DNA of 64,000 nucleotides from Diplonema papillatum (GCA_030068145.1 JAPJBO010000164.1:186001-250000), one strand, 5' to 3'; positions 53,205 to 63,933 are shown, counted from the first letter of the stretch. Numbers and translations: made by a program. The notes: generated by a model not told the origin, from the letters alone.

Positions 53205-53290
53205 ACTGTTTCTTGTAAGCGGTCGGTTTTTTGAAGTCTCCGTTTGACTTGTGAGGCGAGGGGGAAGGGGGGGTTTACCTTTTGTGCTGT
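53205..53290 (+). repeat. Family C repeat
   Basis: GGTCGGTTTTTTGAAGTCTC, CGTTTGACTTGTGAGGCGAG. Confidence 0.7.
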
Positions 53291-53554
53291 TAGAGCAGGG
53301 TCTGGGCAGTGTGTTTTCATTCCTTTACGTACTTTGTGTCGCTTTTACTATACTGTTTACTGTCACATGTGGTTGCGCATCCGTGTAACTTCGTTTTTGG
53401 CGTATGTGACCGACACCAGGTCCACTGCGTTGTGCAAGTGGTCCTGGGCCCCCCACGTTTTTGTTTTTTTGTGCGCGTCAGCGGAACTCACCCGGGTATT
53501 GTCCTGCAGCACGCCGCCAGCCACTAATGTTTGGTACCAACGCATTTGTCAACA

Positions 53555-53714
53555 CAAAGAACTGTGAAAACGGGTTTTTGCCTAGAGGCTTTTCGTGTTA
53601 TTCTGCAGATGCTTTGAGCTATCTTTGTGTCTATGCTTTCAGTCGTCTTCTTAACCATGGTTAAGTGCGCGAATGGCGTCAGCCGAAGCTGGTAAAGCTT
53701 CGGCTGACACCATT
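53555..53714 (+). repeat. Family H-related repeat ending in a 19-bp hairpin
   Basis: GGTTTTTGCCTAGAGGCTTT to CCATGGTTAAGTGCGCGAAT, then arms 53672-53690 and 53696-53714 (AATGGCGTCAGCCGAAGCT with one mismatch, 5-nt loop). At 37397 the same family has only one arm, so the palindrome was acquired here. Confidence 0.8.
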
Positions 53715-54004
53715 TGAACAACAGATTCGATCGGACGGGGGTTTCGGCGGCTATACATACAGTTTCGGGGTGCTGGAGAAGCGTTTTCCAGTGCCCAAAC
53801 ATAGCTCCTTCGCGCGGAACACATGCTTGGGACATTTCCGCCATCGGTCCGGGGTCGACCTTGCGAAGCCAACCCCCCCGCCGAGCGCCAGCCACCCCAC
53901 CCAGCCATGCGAATATCCAGCCCAGTTTCATCGCGGGGGAAAAGTTCCCTTCGCTTCATACGGCGCAGCTTTTATCATTCAGCGTTTTGCTTAGGTCTTT
54001 GCTG

Positions 54005-54215
54005 AGGTTTAGGGTTTTAGAGTCTCCGGTTTGACCGTTGAGGTTTGGGGAGTCGGATGGTGAAGGGGAGGGTGTGGATGTCATCGCTTCCCACCGAGAT
54101 CGCATTCGCTAAGGAATGTAGTCGAATGCCGTTCAGCTTACGCATTTCTATTTAGAGTGCGAGTTTGCTGCGGAATACCAGGGCACTTAGAGTCTCCAGG
54201 TGACCCTTTATATGC
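54005..54215 (+). repeat. Two family C repeats
   Basis: 54005-54050 (TTTTAGAGTCTCCGGTTTGA) and 54150-54215 (CACTTAGAGTCTCCAGGTGA). Confidence 0.75.
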
Positions 54216-54279
54216 AGCGTGCTCCTTGGCAATCTGCGAAGTAAACGCTGCAGAGTGCACTGCGGGGCCCGGGGGAACG

Positions 54280-54610
54280 CAAGAACGTGCTTGGAATGGG
54301 TATGTGTTCAACACTGCACTGGTCCCGTCTGCGCCGTGTTTCGGTCCTTCAAGCCACGGACACATAAGGCGGACCATCATCAGCGCGGAACCTGAGTGTC
54401 TGCAGACAGGACGAAGGCGGTGAGCCAATTCGTCCGTGTGGTCAGGTTCGCCAGGCGGCTGTTCACGGCTTCGTCACATGCGACGAGACCACAGGCAGCC
54501 CTCTTGAAGAGGCACCTTTTTGGTTTACGGTCAGTACCTGCCCGCACCTGCTTCTCGTGTATGTTTGATGATGCCAGCACCACGTCTTCTTCGAGGGAGA
54601 GGCAGAGTTT
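54280..54610 (+). repeat. Family G copy (54280-54480) and family H trace (54556-54610)
   Basis: AAGAACGTGCTTGGAATGGG, GGTCCCGTCTGCGCCGTGTT, TCTGCAGACAGGAC; then TATGTTTGATGATGCCAGCA and ACGTCTTCTTCGAGG. Confidence 0.8.
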
Positions 54611-55115
54611 TCTGCCCCGTGCTGCATTTAAGGGGCTAGAAGGAAGGTACCGATGGTGGCCGAAACGTCGATTTCTCGGAACTGTTCACGCCGCAGTATG
54701 CATGTCGGTGGCCAAGGTGCCGACACTTTGAGGTTTTGGCGCTTTCAGTCTGTCTAGAGAATGGCGCGTCACCAAGGAGACCGTCGTCCAGCCGGTTGTA
54801 TTACGGTGCCGAGTTTTCGTAGTTTTGGGGTAGAATGCAAACAGCCCCGTGGCGGTAGTCCGCGTCGTGCTGTTTAGTTGCTCGAGCTCTGCAGCACCGC
54901 ATGTTGGCGATATATGCTACCTCTTTTAACCGCAGCCTAACAGCTTAAGACTTCAAGACAACGGCCCCCCCGCAATCCTCATATCACAGAGTCAATGTTC
55001 AGGCAGGTGCTGCTGTAACGAACTGTACAGCACCACCTCAGTGCAATCGCCGCGGAATCGAGTTCAGGTCGCTTGCAGGGGCGAGGTACGGTGAATTGGC
55101 TCAAACGGTAGTGGT
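54611..55115. other. Unique DNA, nothing supported
   Basis: No defensible feature. Confidence 0.4.
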
Positions 55116-55250
55116 GTAGTGGTCACACCACGAAATAAGGGTATCGGTGCCCTTTGTTGTTGATTCGGTGGTTTCGGCCAGTATCACACACATGCCTTAC
55201 ATAACAGAAGGCCCTCCTCAGCATTTTATTTGGTGCGACCGCATTCGCGA
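55116..55250 (+). repeat. Family I repeat, partial
   Basis: TCGGTGGTTTCGGCCAGTAT, CATGCCTTACATAACAGAAG, GGCCCTCCTCAGCA. Confidence 0.65.
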
Positions 55251-56229
55251 TGTGGTGCGCTTTATTCCACCATCGGATCTTACCCCCCAGGGGAGGGAAA
55301 GTGCCTCTATCCAGAGCCTCACACACAGGGTATTGTGTGAGACGCTTTTACTTTTTCCACTCTGCTTTTTTTTTTTTTTGCGGGTTTCACTTTCTTTTTT
55401 TTGAACTGTTTTCCATTTTCGCTTTCAGTTCCTTTTTTCTTCTTTTGTCGTCAGGGATGACATGTAAGATGGGAGGGGGGGGGAGACTGGGCTATTGAGC
55501 GAAGCAACATTGTAGGAGGGAAACAGCATTTTGCACGGACTGGGCTAGCGTTGAGGGGTCGAGGGGGATCTAAATTCAATAGGGAGAAATCTTAGTGAAA
55601 TGACAGTCTTGTGAGCTATGCTAGCACCGAGTCTTCGGAGAAAAATGAGGGAAGCAAGAATTTCTTAGAAAAGGAGGAAAAGGACAAGACTCCCGTAAGC
55701 ATGGGAGTGAAATCATTGGGAACTGGCCCTATTTGCGGCCGACGATTTACGTCATTCTGATGTCTGGCGACTTTGCCCACGTTTGCTTGCCTCTATTTTT
55801 TCTTCTCGTGTGAACCTTTGTTTCTCACAAATAGGTTCTCCGTTCAAGTTTAGACAATCTTATTCGCCGCTGTGTGTCGCGCGAACACCGTTCTTGCATC
55901 TAGCATCCTCTTCCACAAAGTACGAATCTTCCGGAGTTTGTGTTTTGTGCTACCGTCGATCCCGAAGGACGATCAGTTTTTTTTTTCTCTTTTAGGCTGC
56001 GCCGCTTTGCTTGAAAAAACTCCGGGGTTGTGTCTCCCAGGGTGGCATTTTCAGCCGGTGTCTGTTACACTAGTCTGTTTCATGCGGTAAGCAGCCGGGT
56101 TCCGTTAGATTCCCCGGTTGGCCCTATACACCATGTGTGTACGTGACATGTGACCTGTCACATGTTATCAACATAACACGTGAAATCACTGTAATAATAA
56201 ACAAGGGCGTCGTGTGCCAGAGGGAGGGG
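55251..56229. other. Unique DNA with CACATGT-rich stretch near 56145-56205
   Basis: GTGACATGTGACCTGTCACA and TGTTATCAACATAACACGTG relate to the 54-bp minisatellite at 35045. No gene supported. Confidence 0.45.
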
Positions 56230-56364
56230 CACTCTTTTGATTTGGGGTGAACGTCCGCCCAAAACTCCGGGGGTTTAACCTCTCCGAGGTGATCCTCGGG
56301 AGTTGGACTTCTGCTGGTGTTCGCAACGTGTTGTTCAAGTGGTTGCTTTGGGGGGGGGGGGGGG
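56230..56364 (+). repeat. Family C fragment and G run
   Basis: CAAAACTCCGGGGGTTTAAC with CTCTCCGAGGTGATCCTCGG at 56260-56300. A 15-base G run starts at 56350. Confidence 0.6.
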
Positions 56365-56596
56365 CAATTTAATTTGGGAGAGGGGGGAGGTTGGGGGTTT
56401 TTCCCCCCAACATTTCTTGTTGCTAAGAGAAGCTGAAGTTCGACCGGGCCATTTAACCGGCAAAAAAATACGAACGGCAGCGTTTTTTCCTTCATCTGGA
56501 CCGAGCCTGCTAGGTTGTGGCTTGGTTGGTTCGCGTGAATAGGTTGCACTGGCTGCTGCACAGGATTCTGTCTCCAACACTGAGCGACAAGCGCAC

Positions 56597-56820
56597 CAGA
56601 GCTCAGGTTGCAAGGTGGCCCAGTTTGCTGGGCATCAGCGTACCGCTGGTATTCCGAAGGCTGCCACCTTAGAGAGTGACAGCTAGCGTCCCCCCCTCCG
56701 CACGCAGCCTTCTTCTCCAGGCCGATTTTTGTGATGCAGTCATCGCAGTCGTTGCCGTCAGGTGCCACAGGAGTTCCTTCGTAGTAGCAGAGGTATCCCT
56801 CTGGCATGTACTCGAGCTTA
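56597..56820 (-). CDS. Candidate cysteine-rich exon
   Basis: An acceptor-like GTGTTTCGCAG at 56821 and a donor-like TCTG|GTGCGC at 56596 bracket 74 open codons reading YMPEGYLCYYEGTPVAPDGN, then DCDDCITKIGLEKKAACGGG and further Cys at DASCHSL and GPPCNLS. Six cysteines with Tyr/Gly/Asp-rich spacing suggest a secreted or extracellular cysteine-rich module, and the composition is unlike surrounding repeats. I cannot name the family, and no partner exon was found. Confidence 0.35.
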
Positions 56821-56830
56821 CTGCGAAACA

Positions 56831-57231
56831 CCGTTGCGGTGTGTTACTACTGTACAAAGGGTAGATCGCCTTCCTCGTTGGCCATCCAAACTAAATTCAG
56901 GGATCAACCCCTCGCATCAAGACCTGTGCTCTATGAACGGTGGTAATGGTGCCTTGCAAGTAATCAACAGGGGCAGTGTGATGGGCCTGCTGTCGCGCAC
57001 GAGCACAAACAGAAGAACGTCTAGCAGCCATTCTCCGCAATATTGCAATTGCATACTTACAAAAAAGAACAGGTTAAAACGGGAAGGGGTGGGGTGGGCA
57101 TGCGGGAGCAAAGAGCAAGGGACCTACTTCGAGGGAGGGAACTCCTGCCCGGACCTACTGTGTGGCCCGTCCGTAGATATATAGTCATATGGTGTGATCC
57201 GGTGGCCTTACCTGGGTGTACAAGACTCGGG
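56831..57231. other. Unique DNA, nothing supported
   Basis: Might be intron or flank of the cysteine-rich exon candidate. Confidence 0.4.
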
Positions 57232-57535
57232 AAGTAAGTACTAGGGATCACGGGAAGTACTAGCTGCAAAAAATCGCCAGAAATCGCCATTTTACCCTAT
57301 TTGGAGGTGTATGGGGTGTACTTGGGAAGTTCCCGGGGAAGTACTGACTGCAAGTAATCGCCAGAAATCTTTACCCTATTTGGGGGTGCATGAGGTGCAC
57401 TTGGGAAGTTCCCGGGGAAGTACTGACTGCAAGTAATCGCCAGAAATCGCCATTTTACCCTATTTGGGGGTGCATGGGGTGCACTCGGGAAGTTCCCGGG
57501 AAGTACTGAAATACTTGGGAAGTTCATGGGAAGTT
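57232..57535. repeat. ~86-bp tandem repeat, 3.5 units
   Basis: GGGAAGTACTGACTGCAAGT, AATCGCCAGAAATCGCCATT, TTACCCTATTTGGGGGTGCA, TGGGGTGCACTTGGGAAGTT. One unit lacks the CGCCATTT segment. Confidence 0.9.
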
Positions 57536-57904
57536 CAGTTTTCTACTGTGGATCACACCACCAGTTAGGAGGTTACACACCTACACCTACGTAGTGCATA
57601 CGTAGTCCTGCTAGTGGTGTGTGTATGCATACACTACACTCCTCAAGTTCCTCCTACAAAGCAGGTGCTAATACAAAAACGAAAAGAAGAAGGAAAAGCG
57701 AACGCAACGGATGGTTTACCTGTCACACTGCAATGCCGGTGAAGGGCTTGCCGAGAGCAGAAACTCGGGTGAGCACCGGGGGTGCATGGACGGCTTGAGG
57801 CGCAGCGATAACGGAAGCAGGGAGGCTCTCCCTTGCCGGTCAGTGGTAGCAGGAGGGAGGGGGAACGTCGGGGTCGGCTTCTATTCTCTTTCCAGCATAA
57901 TTTT
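57536..57904. other. Unique DNA with family E end at 57640-57680
   Basis: CTACAAAGCAGGTGCTAATA with CAAAAACG. Otherwise nothing supported. Confidence 0.45.
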
Positions 57905-57965
57905 CGAGGTTTAAAATATGTGGCGTTTTCTTAGAGTCTCCGGTTGTTCGGTCGACCGAGGCTGG
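57905..57965 (+). repeat. Family C fragment
   Basis: TTTTCTTAGAGTCTCCGGTT, GGTCGACCGAGGCTGGGATT. Confidence 0.7.
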
Positions 57966-58144
57966 GATTTCAAGTAGTGCAGTTCTTTTTGAACGTGGGA
58001 CACCCTGGGCTTCAGCCGGTGGGTCTCAAACCGCGGGCCACCGAGCTAAAGATAGATTTTTTTGTGTTTCCGACGATCCCGAATGGACGTACAGATTGGT
58101 GTCTTTCGACCTTTTGTATGCTTGTGTTTTTTTCTTTTTGTTTC

Positions 58145-59630
58145 TGCACAGTGGTCAGGGCCTTATATATAAAAATTCCTCCCTCCCACGCAACTGTCTT
58201 TAAGTTGCTCGGAGGTACTAACAATCCTAGTTGCGGCACGTGCATGGGTTTTGCTCATGGTAGCGCCACACAGCAAGTACTGTCGTGGCCGCTTTGTAGT
58301 CCACCGAGACTGTGGCAAATTTGATGTATGTGTAGCCGGTACTGTTTTGCTCATGGTAGCGCCACACTGCAAGAACTGTCGTGGCCGCTTTGTAGTCCAC
58401 CGAGACTGTGGCAAATTTGATGTATGTGTAGCCGGTACTGTTTTGCTCATGGTAGCGCCACACTGCAAGAACTGTCGTGGCCGCTTTGTAGTCCACCGAG
58501 ACTGTGGCAAATTTGATGTATGTGTAGCCGGTACTGTTTTGCTCATGGTAGCGCCACACTGCAAGAACTGTCGTGGCCGCTTTGTAGTCCACCGAGACTG
58601 TGGCAAATTTGATGTATGTGTAGCCGGTACTGTTTTGCTCATGGTAGCGCCACACTGCAAGAACTGTCGTGGCCGCTTTGTAGTCCACCGAGACTGTGGC
58701 AAATTTGATGTATGTGTAGCCGGTACTGTTTTGCTCATGGTAGCGCCACACTGCAAGAACTGTCGTGGCCGCTTTGTAGTCCACCGAGACTGTGGCAAAT
58801 TTGATGTATGTGTAGCCGGTACTGTTTTGCTCATGGTAGCGCCACACTGCAAGAACTGTCGTGGCCGCTTTGTAGTCCACCGAGACTGTGGCAAATTTGA
58901 TGTATGTGTAGCCGGTACTGTTTTGCTCATGGTAGCGCCACACTGCAAGAACTGTCGTGGCCGCTTTGTAGTCCACCGAGACTGTGGCAAATTTGATGTA
59001 TGTGTAGCCGGTACTGTTTTGCTCATGGTAGCGCCACACTGCAAGAACTGTCGTGGCCGCTTTGTAGTCCACCGAGACTGTGGCAAATTTGATGTATGTG
59101 TAGCCGGTACTGTTTTGCTCATGGTAGCGCCACACTGCAAGAACTGTCGTGGCCGCTTTGTAGTCCACCGAGACTGTGGCAAATTTGATGTATGTGTAGC
59201 CGGTACTGTTTTGCTCATGGTAGCGCCACACTGCAAGAACTGTCGTGGCCGCTTTGTAGTCCACCGAGACTGTGGCAAATTTGATGTACGTGTAGCCGGT
59301 ACTGTTTTGCTCATGGTAGCGCCACACTGCAAGAACTGTCGTGGCCGCTTGTAGTCCACCGAGACTGTGGCAAAATTTGATGTATGTGTAGCCGGTACTG
59401 TTTTGCTCATGGTAGCGCCACACTGCAAGAACTGTCGTGGCCGCTTTGTAGTCCACCGAGACTGTGGCAAATTTGATGTATGTGTAGCCGGTACTGCAGT
59501 ACTGCTCGTGTGGTGCACTGTAGTGATGTAGTACCACTACTGGCCCCTCATCGGGTTGTGCCCTTTTTTTTTCCCCTTACTCTTGACTTGGTCCGAGCAC
59601 CAGACCCGTATATAAGCCAGTGACCGTGGT
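58145..59630 (+). mobile_element. Family K composite element, expanded copy
   Basis: Left block with GGGCCTTATATATAAAAATT (58158-58235) and right block with CACTACTGGCCCCTCATC and TTGGTCCGAGCACCAGACCC, CGTATATAAGCCAG (59530-59625) match 27890-28420 in order and strand. Between them, ~13 copies of a 96-bp monomer replace the single diverged monomer of the compact copy. Confidence 0.7.
58255..59500. repeat. 96-bp satellite, about 13 units, inside element K
   Basis: Unit TCATGGTAGCGCCACACTGC, AAGAACTGTCGTGGCCGCTT, TGTAGTCCACCGAGACTGTG, GCAAATTTGATGTATGTGTA, GCCGGTACTGTTTTGC. Units are almost identical; the first has AGCAAGTACTG, and one near 59345 carries a paired 1-bp deletion and 1-bp insertion. 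The period is 32 codons. The + frame repeats HCKNCRGRFVVHRDCGKFDV C, with a CxxC...C...C spacing; both minus frames shown are also open. Coding status unproven. Confidence 0.95.
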
Positions 59631-60004
59631 GCACACCTCTAAAAAGCTCGCTCGAGAATCCGTGACTGATTTTCCTATTAGTCACCAGTGCACAAGTAAG
59701 CCAGTTTCACCAGTAAGATGACTAGTCATGGGCACCCGTGAAAATCCGTCTCTGTCGCGCCCTCCTCATTTTTGACACTTATTTTTGACACTTTCTTTCT
59801 GAAGACAGGTCGGCGGCGGGGGAGTGAGGAAGACAGCGCGAGGCTGCGTCCTCGTTTCGGCTAGCGGGGGAGGCCACAGCACGTCTTTTTTTCGTACCGT
59901 TTGGCAGGCACTTTCTTTCACAGGGATCCTGGCACCGTCTGGGTAAGCGGGAGAGCGGGGCCCCAGTCGCGTTCCTGTATTTGACGGCTGGCTAAAGTAT
60001 CCCA
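59631..60004. other. Unique DNA, nothing supported
   Basis: No defensible feature. Confidence 0.4.
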
Positions 60005-60078
60005 CGGGTCTTTTCTTCAGAGCGAAAGTTCGCGTGAGGATCCGGGGGGCTTTCTTTTGGATCTCCGGGGGTTTTCAG

Positions 60079-60121
<43 letters not shown>
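60005..60121 (+). repeat. Family C copy and 41-base G run
   Basis: CGAAAGTTCGCGTGAGGATC, CGGGGGGCTTTC, GATCTCCGGGGG; the homopolymer G occupies 60081-60121. Confidence 0.85.
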
Positions 60122-60124
<3 letters not shown>

Positions 60125-60220
60125 TTTCTTTCTGCGGCGAGTCTGCGGGAGTGCGGAAGCAGCCCGCACGTCGCTTTTAAATGTCTTTTTTGATACACGA
60201 CCCACTTGTTATAAGGTTCA

Positions 60221-60252
60221 TGCCACGTGTTGTAACAATATAACACGTGGCA
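60221..60252. other. CACGTG hairpin
   Basis: TGCCACGTGTTGT and ATAACACGTGGCA pair with one G-T/A exchange around AACAAT. Related to the CACGTG words at 45340-45490. Confidence 0.7.
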
Positions 60253-60364
60253 TAACAGGTGAACAGACATAACATGTGATCACACGTAGCTGCAGTTGAG
60301 ACTCATTTGGTCTCATGTTGTGCCGCATCGTATGTTTCCCACATAACGTGCGTAACACGCTCAT

Positions 60365-60800
60365 AATTTTTCCAGCGTTTATTGTGGTTTAGAGGTTCGG
60401 TGTTTTAGGGTGCCTTGGGTTGGCTGCTGAGGCAGGGTGGTCCTTTTTGGAGTTACAGTTCGGAGAATCCGGGATTTTAGACTCTCCGGGTGACCTTCGT
60501 CGAATGGATTTTTAGCGTGAAGGCTCGTTTTTGTTGGCATTAATCCTGAAAGCTAAAGGGCGGGTGACAAAGGTCGTGCGGATATCTGTCAGTTGGGCCC
60601 GTCCTTTCTTTTTCTAGCGTTATTTGTGGATTAGAAGGTCGGTATTTTAAAGTCTCCGGTTGCGTTTTTCTGTCGTAAACACATTTTGTACGCGCACTGA
60701 CTTTTTAAGACAGAGGGCCAGTGGGTACCTGTTGCGCAGGGAGCTTTTCAGAGTTATATTTCGCTTGAGAATCCGGGTGTCCGGGTGACCTTCGTCGAAT
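60365..60800 (+). repeat. Cluster of four family C repeats
   Basis: Copies at 60370-60430 (AGAGGTTCGGTGTTTTAGGG), 60450-60505 (GACTCTCCGGGTGACCTTCG), 60610-60665 (TTAGAAGGTCGGTATTTTAA) and 60740-60800 (GAGAATCCGGGTGTCCGGGT). Both subtypes alternate. Confidence 0.8.
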
Positions 60801-61064
60801 GAGTTCTCCGTTTGTCTTTTATTACGGCAGCGGACGGCTCTGCAGATGAGGCAAAAAAAAGATTGCTGTTTTCCCCGAGTGGCGTCGTCGGACGTTTTTG
60901 CGTTTGCCGTCGATCCCCTTAGCTCCTTTTTCGACCCCACACAGGCATAGAATGCAGAGCAAGCGTTGCGGATTTGCCTCTATTCGACTTCGCGGATAGT
61001 CGTTCGGACACTTGCCTTCTTTTTTCAGAGTGAAGGTCGCTTTCCCTTTTTGCACACAGCAAAA

Positions 61065-61160
61065 ATGAATGAAAGCGACGAAAATGCGATGGAGCAATCA
61101 GGCTCGGACCCGGTGCTGATGCGAATGTCTGCTAGTCTTGCGTTTGCTTGCATTCTATGG
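61065..61160 (+). CDS. Candidate first exon, 32 codons
   Basis: An acceptor-like CCTTTTTGCACACAG lies just before CAAAA ATG (61065). The frame reads MNESDENAMEQSGSDPVLMR and MSASLAFACILW, ending at TGG|GTGAGTAGG, a strong donor. The acidic N-terminus plus short hydrophobic run could be the start of a membrane-anchored or secreted protein. No downstream exon was found on the plus strand before 62080, and a family E fragment follows in the presumed intron. It would be the only plus-strand gene candidate with good signals. Confidence 0.35.
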
Positions 61161-61169
61161 GTGAGTAGG

Positions 61170-61395
61170 GCTTCGTGGTGTGTAATTTGCAACTGCCAGG
61201 CCTCCTCGAGCGATTTCTATAAAGCGATAGGTGCTTGTCCGAGAAACAACAACCCCGCAAGCGAGGTATGAAGAACGAAAAACCAGAGTCTTTCACCGAC
61301 CGCACTACCCCCCGTGGGAGCCCAAATCGGACGTGGCTCCAGGTGGCAATGGGTCGTGATGAAGAGGGTCCTACTCAGGCGGTCCAGTTGCCTTA
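61170..61395 (+). repeat. Family E fragment and family M fragment
   Basis: TTGCAACTGCCAGGCCTCCT, GCGATAGGTGCTTGTCCG (61180-61250); GAAGAGGGTCCTACTCAGGC, GGTCCAGTTGCCTTACACAT (61357-61395). Confidence 0.65.
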
Positions 61396-62079
61396 CACAT
61401 CTCATGTGGCCCAATGAAACCACCGGATGAAACCACTACTAGAGTGAAGGAACGACACACAATTGCCTAAGAGACGCGCCAAGGGGGAGGGGTATAGGCC
61501 GCATACCCCACAGGCACATCGTACTTTGCTGGGAGAATATTTCTGCCCAAACGAGTCCCGTCCCCCTTTTTTGACATCCTCATATTCCGGGGCCACCGAG
61601 ACAAACAGCGGTTGCTATGGTAGCAGAGCAACGGGCGTCCGCGGAGCGCAATAGAAGCAAAAGGGGTAAAATCCGTAGAGTCGTAGCAGCAGCAAAAATC
61701 AGCAGCAAACGCGGGGGGTGTGGAGATGGGGGGAAGCACCGCCAGGCGGCCATCCGAGACAGGCACTGTGGCAGCAGTAAGGATCCCCGGCAGAAACGTT
61801 CCCCCCCCCTCCCTTCCTCCCATGCAAAAGACGCGTGCGAAAAAGCGAAGTGAGAGCTGCCTCAGCAGCCGCCGGAAATAGTCGGAGGAGTGCCGCCGGT
61901 GCACGATTCGACGGAGGCTGCGGGAACCGGAAACCCGATACAACTCCGACTGATGGGACCCCTGTTTTTTTGTGTCTAACAAGTGCAATTTGTCAAGAAC
62001 AAAACAGATCGATAGCAGCGTACTATCCTCACTCCCGTCAGATGAACAAAACAGGTTTGAAGGAAGTGCGCACAAACAA
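61396..62079. other. Unique DNA, no confident gene
   Basis: A plus frame from ATG 61617 (basic, Lys/Arg-rich, about 78 codons) and a minus frame across the same bases are both open. Neither has a family or splice support. Confidence 0.4.
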
Positions 62080-62605
62080 AATATTGTGGTTCAGAGGTTC
62101 GGTGTTTTAGGGCCTCCGGTTAATCATTGAGGCTGTGAGGCGGGTTGTATGAGGGGTGACTAGACACTTTAACTAAAGCTAACTGAGTTTGTAAGTGTTG
62201 CGACCCTTATTTTCTCATTTTCTTTGTGTTCGTGCGCACCTCCTCCAAACCTGTTTCCTTCATGTAACGGGAGTGAGGATAGTACGCTGCTATCAATCGG
62301 TCTTTTGCTTGAAATTCCGGTATTTTCGAGTGAAAGTGTAAATATTTAGGGGAGTCTCCGGGAAACCTTGGCTAAATGGGTTCTGTTGGAGCAAGTAAAG
62401 GCTAAATGTGGGTGTGGGTTTTTTTTTTTTTTTTGACGAATTGAGGCACAAACATTGCCTTGAATTTTTTGGTGTTAAAATTAGCTTGAGATTCCGGTAT
62501 GGTAGGGCCACCGGTCCCCCTTGAGGGTTGTATGTGGTTGCTTCTCTTGTGTACGCTTTCGTTAATGAGTAATGGCTAGCCATGACCCGGGACTGTTTGT
62601 GATTT
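62080..62605 (+). repeat. Cluster of three family C repeats
   Basis: 62080-62215 (CAGAGGTTCGGTGTTTTAGG, full subtype), 62310-62380 (CTTGAAATTCCGGTATTTTC), 62470-62605 (GAGATTCCGGTATGGTAGGG through GGCTAGCCATGACCCGGGAC, the same downstream portion as 5330-5375). Confidence 0.8.
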
Positions 62606-62740
62606 TGTTGAACGCTGACACCCGGCACCCAACTCGGGTAAACCTGTGCTTTCGGGCCGGACGGCACTCCTCCTCCCCTTTGAAATTTTGCCACCGACGG
62701 CCTCCTCCGAGTATTTCTTACAAAGCAGGTGCAAAAATTG
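62605..62740 (+). repeat. Family E repeat
   Basis: TTGTTGAACGCTGACACCCG, GTAAACCTGTGCTTTC, TTACAAAGCAGGTGCAAAAA. Confidence 0.8.
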
Positions 62741-62989
62741 GAGAAACGAACAGAAAGAAATCAGCGGTTTGCGAGCGTAGCGGAGCAAAAGAGCGTAGAA
62801 GCGATGAGGAAAAAAGCCCCTCGTGGAGCCGCAAGGCAGCGGGGCCTGCGGCAGCAGCAAAGGGAAGGAACTGGCCACGGAAGGCAGGGGTGGGGAAGTG
62901 CCACCGAAGTGGGCACTGCCCCTGAATCGTTCGCCGTCCCCCAGGAGCAGAGTGAAAGGATTCGTCGTCCAGGTGGGCGGAGTTTCGGT
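62741..62989. other. Short unique stretch
   Basis: Basic plus frame open but unsupported. Confidence 0.4.
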
Positions 62990-63150
62990 CGAGCAAACCT
63001 TTTGTTTGTGCGTGCCGGTTCGATCGGTTTCCCACTTGTATCTGCCCTGTTTCATTTTTCAGGCGGGGAATTCCGACCGACTACCAAAACACGCCGCGCG
63101 TACGTCTTTTTGTAGCCTGCGCAATACACACTCAAGGGCAATCCTGCAAG
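62990..63150 (+). repeat. Family B repeat
   Basis: GTGCGTGCCGGTTCGATCGG, core TTTTTCAG|GCGGGGAATTCC, GACCGACTACCAAAACACGC. The GT of the core is GC here. Confidence 0.85.
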
Positions 63151-63400
63151 GTTTTAGAGTGAAAGATCGCTTGAAACTCCGGGGTTTTAAAGTCTCCGGG
63201 TGACCTTCGTCGTTATGGGAAGATATCCTTTGTGCTCTGAGTGTCGTAAGAGGGTACCTTGGTTGTTGGTCATTGGTGGTTTCGGCCATTGTCCACACAC
63301 CTTACTTACGGTAGGCCCTCCGCAGTAGGTGACCGTCTGTCTTCTTGGCACCGTCTGACCGTCTCTTTTCGTGAATTTGTGGTGCTGCTTATGGTTTGCG
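63150..63400 (+). repeat. Family C plus family I composite, second copy
   Basis: Same C-I junction as 38555-38850 (AGATATCCTTTGTGCTCTGA ... TTCTTGGCACCGTCTGACCG). Confidence 0.8.
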
Positions 63401-63454
63401 CAGGTTGAATATCCGTAGCTATATCGTATTGCAATACGGGTGGGGTGCTACAAC

Positions 63455-63815
63455 CTTTGTTTGTGCGTGCCGGTTTGATCGGTTTCCCACTTGTATCTGC
63501 CCCGTTTCATTTTTCAGGCGGAGAATTCCGACCGACCACCAAAACACGCCGCGCGTACGTCTTTTTTGTAGCCTGCGCAATACACACTGAAGGGCAATTC
63601 TGCAAGGTTTTGTTGGTACTCAAAAAGGACAAGGCGCTTCGTTTTGTTTGTGCGTGCCGGTTGATCGTTTTTCCCACTCGTACTTTGCCCCGCGTCGCTT
63701 TCAGGTAGGGAATTCTGATCGACCACCAAAACACGCCGCACGCCTACGTCTCTTTGGCCTGGCGCAAATACATCGAAGGACAACCCGCAAAAATTGTTGG
63801 TACTGAAAAAGAAAC
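63455..63815 (+). repeat. Two tandem family B repeats
   Basis: 63455-63622 (core TTTTTCAG|GCGGAGAATTCC, arms GGTTTGATCGG/CCGACCGACC) and 63630-63815 (core CTTTCAG|GTAGGGAATTC, arms GGTTGATCG/GATCGACC), joined at a TGTTGGTACTCAAAAAGGAC boundary. Confidence 0.88.
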
Positions 63816-63933
63816 TCGGTCCGTGCCTTCGAAGTGGCAACCTCGCAAGACTCGGACGATGGTGGGGTGATCCGCCTACTGTTTAGCAGATTCTTCACAA
63901 CTTTTCACAATTCAGTCGCCTTCTTTTCGTTAG

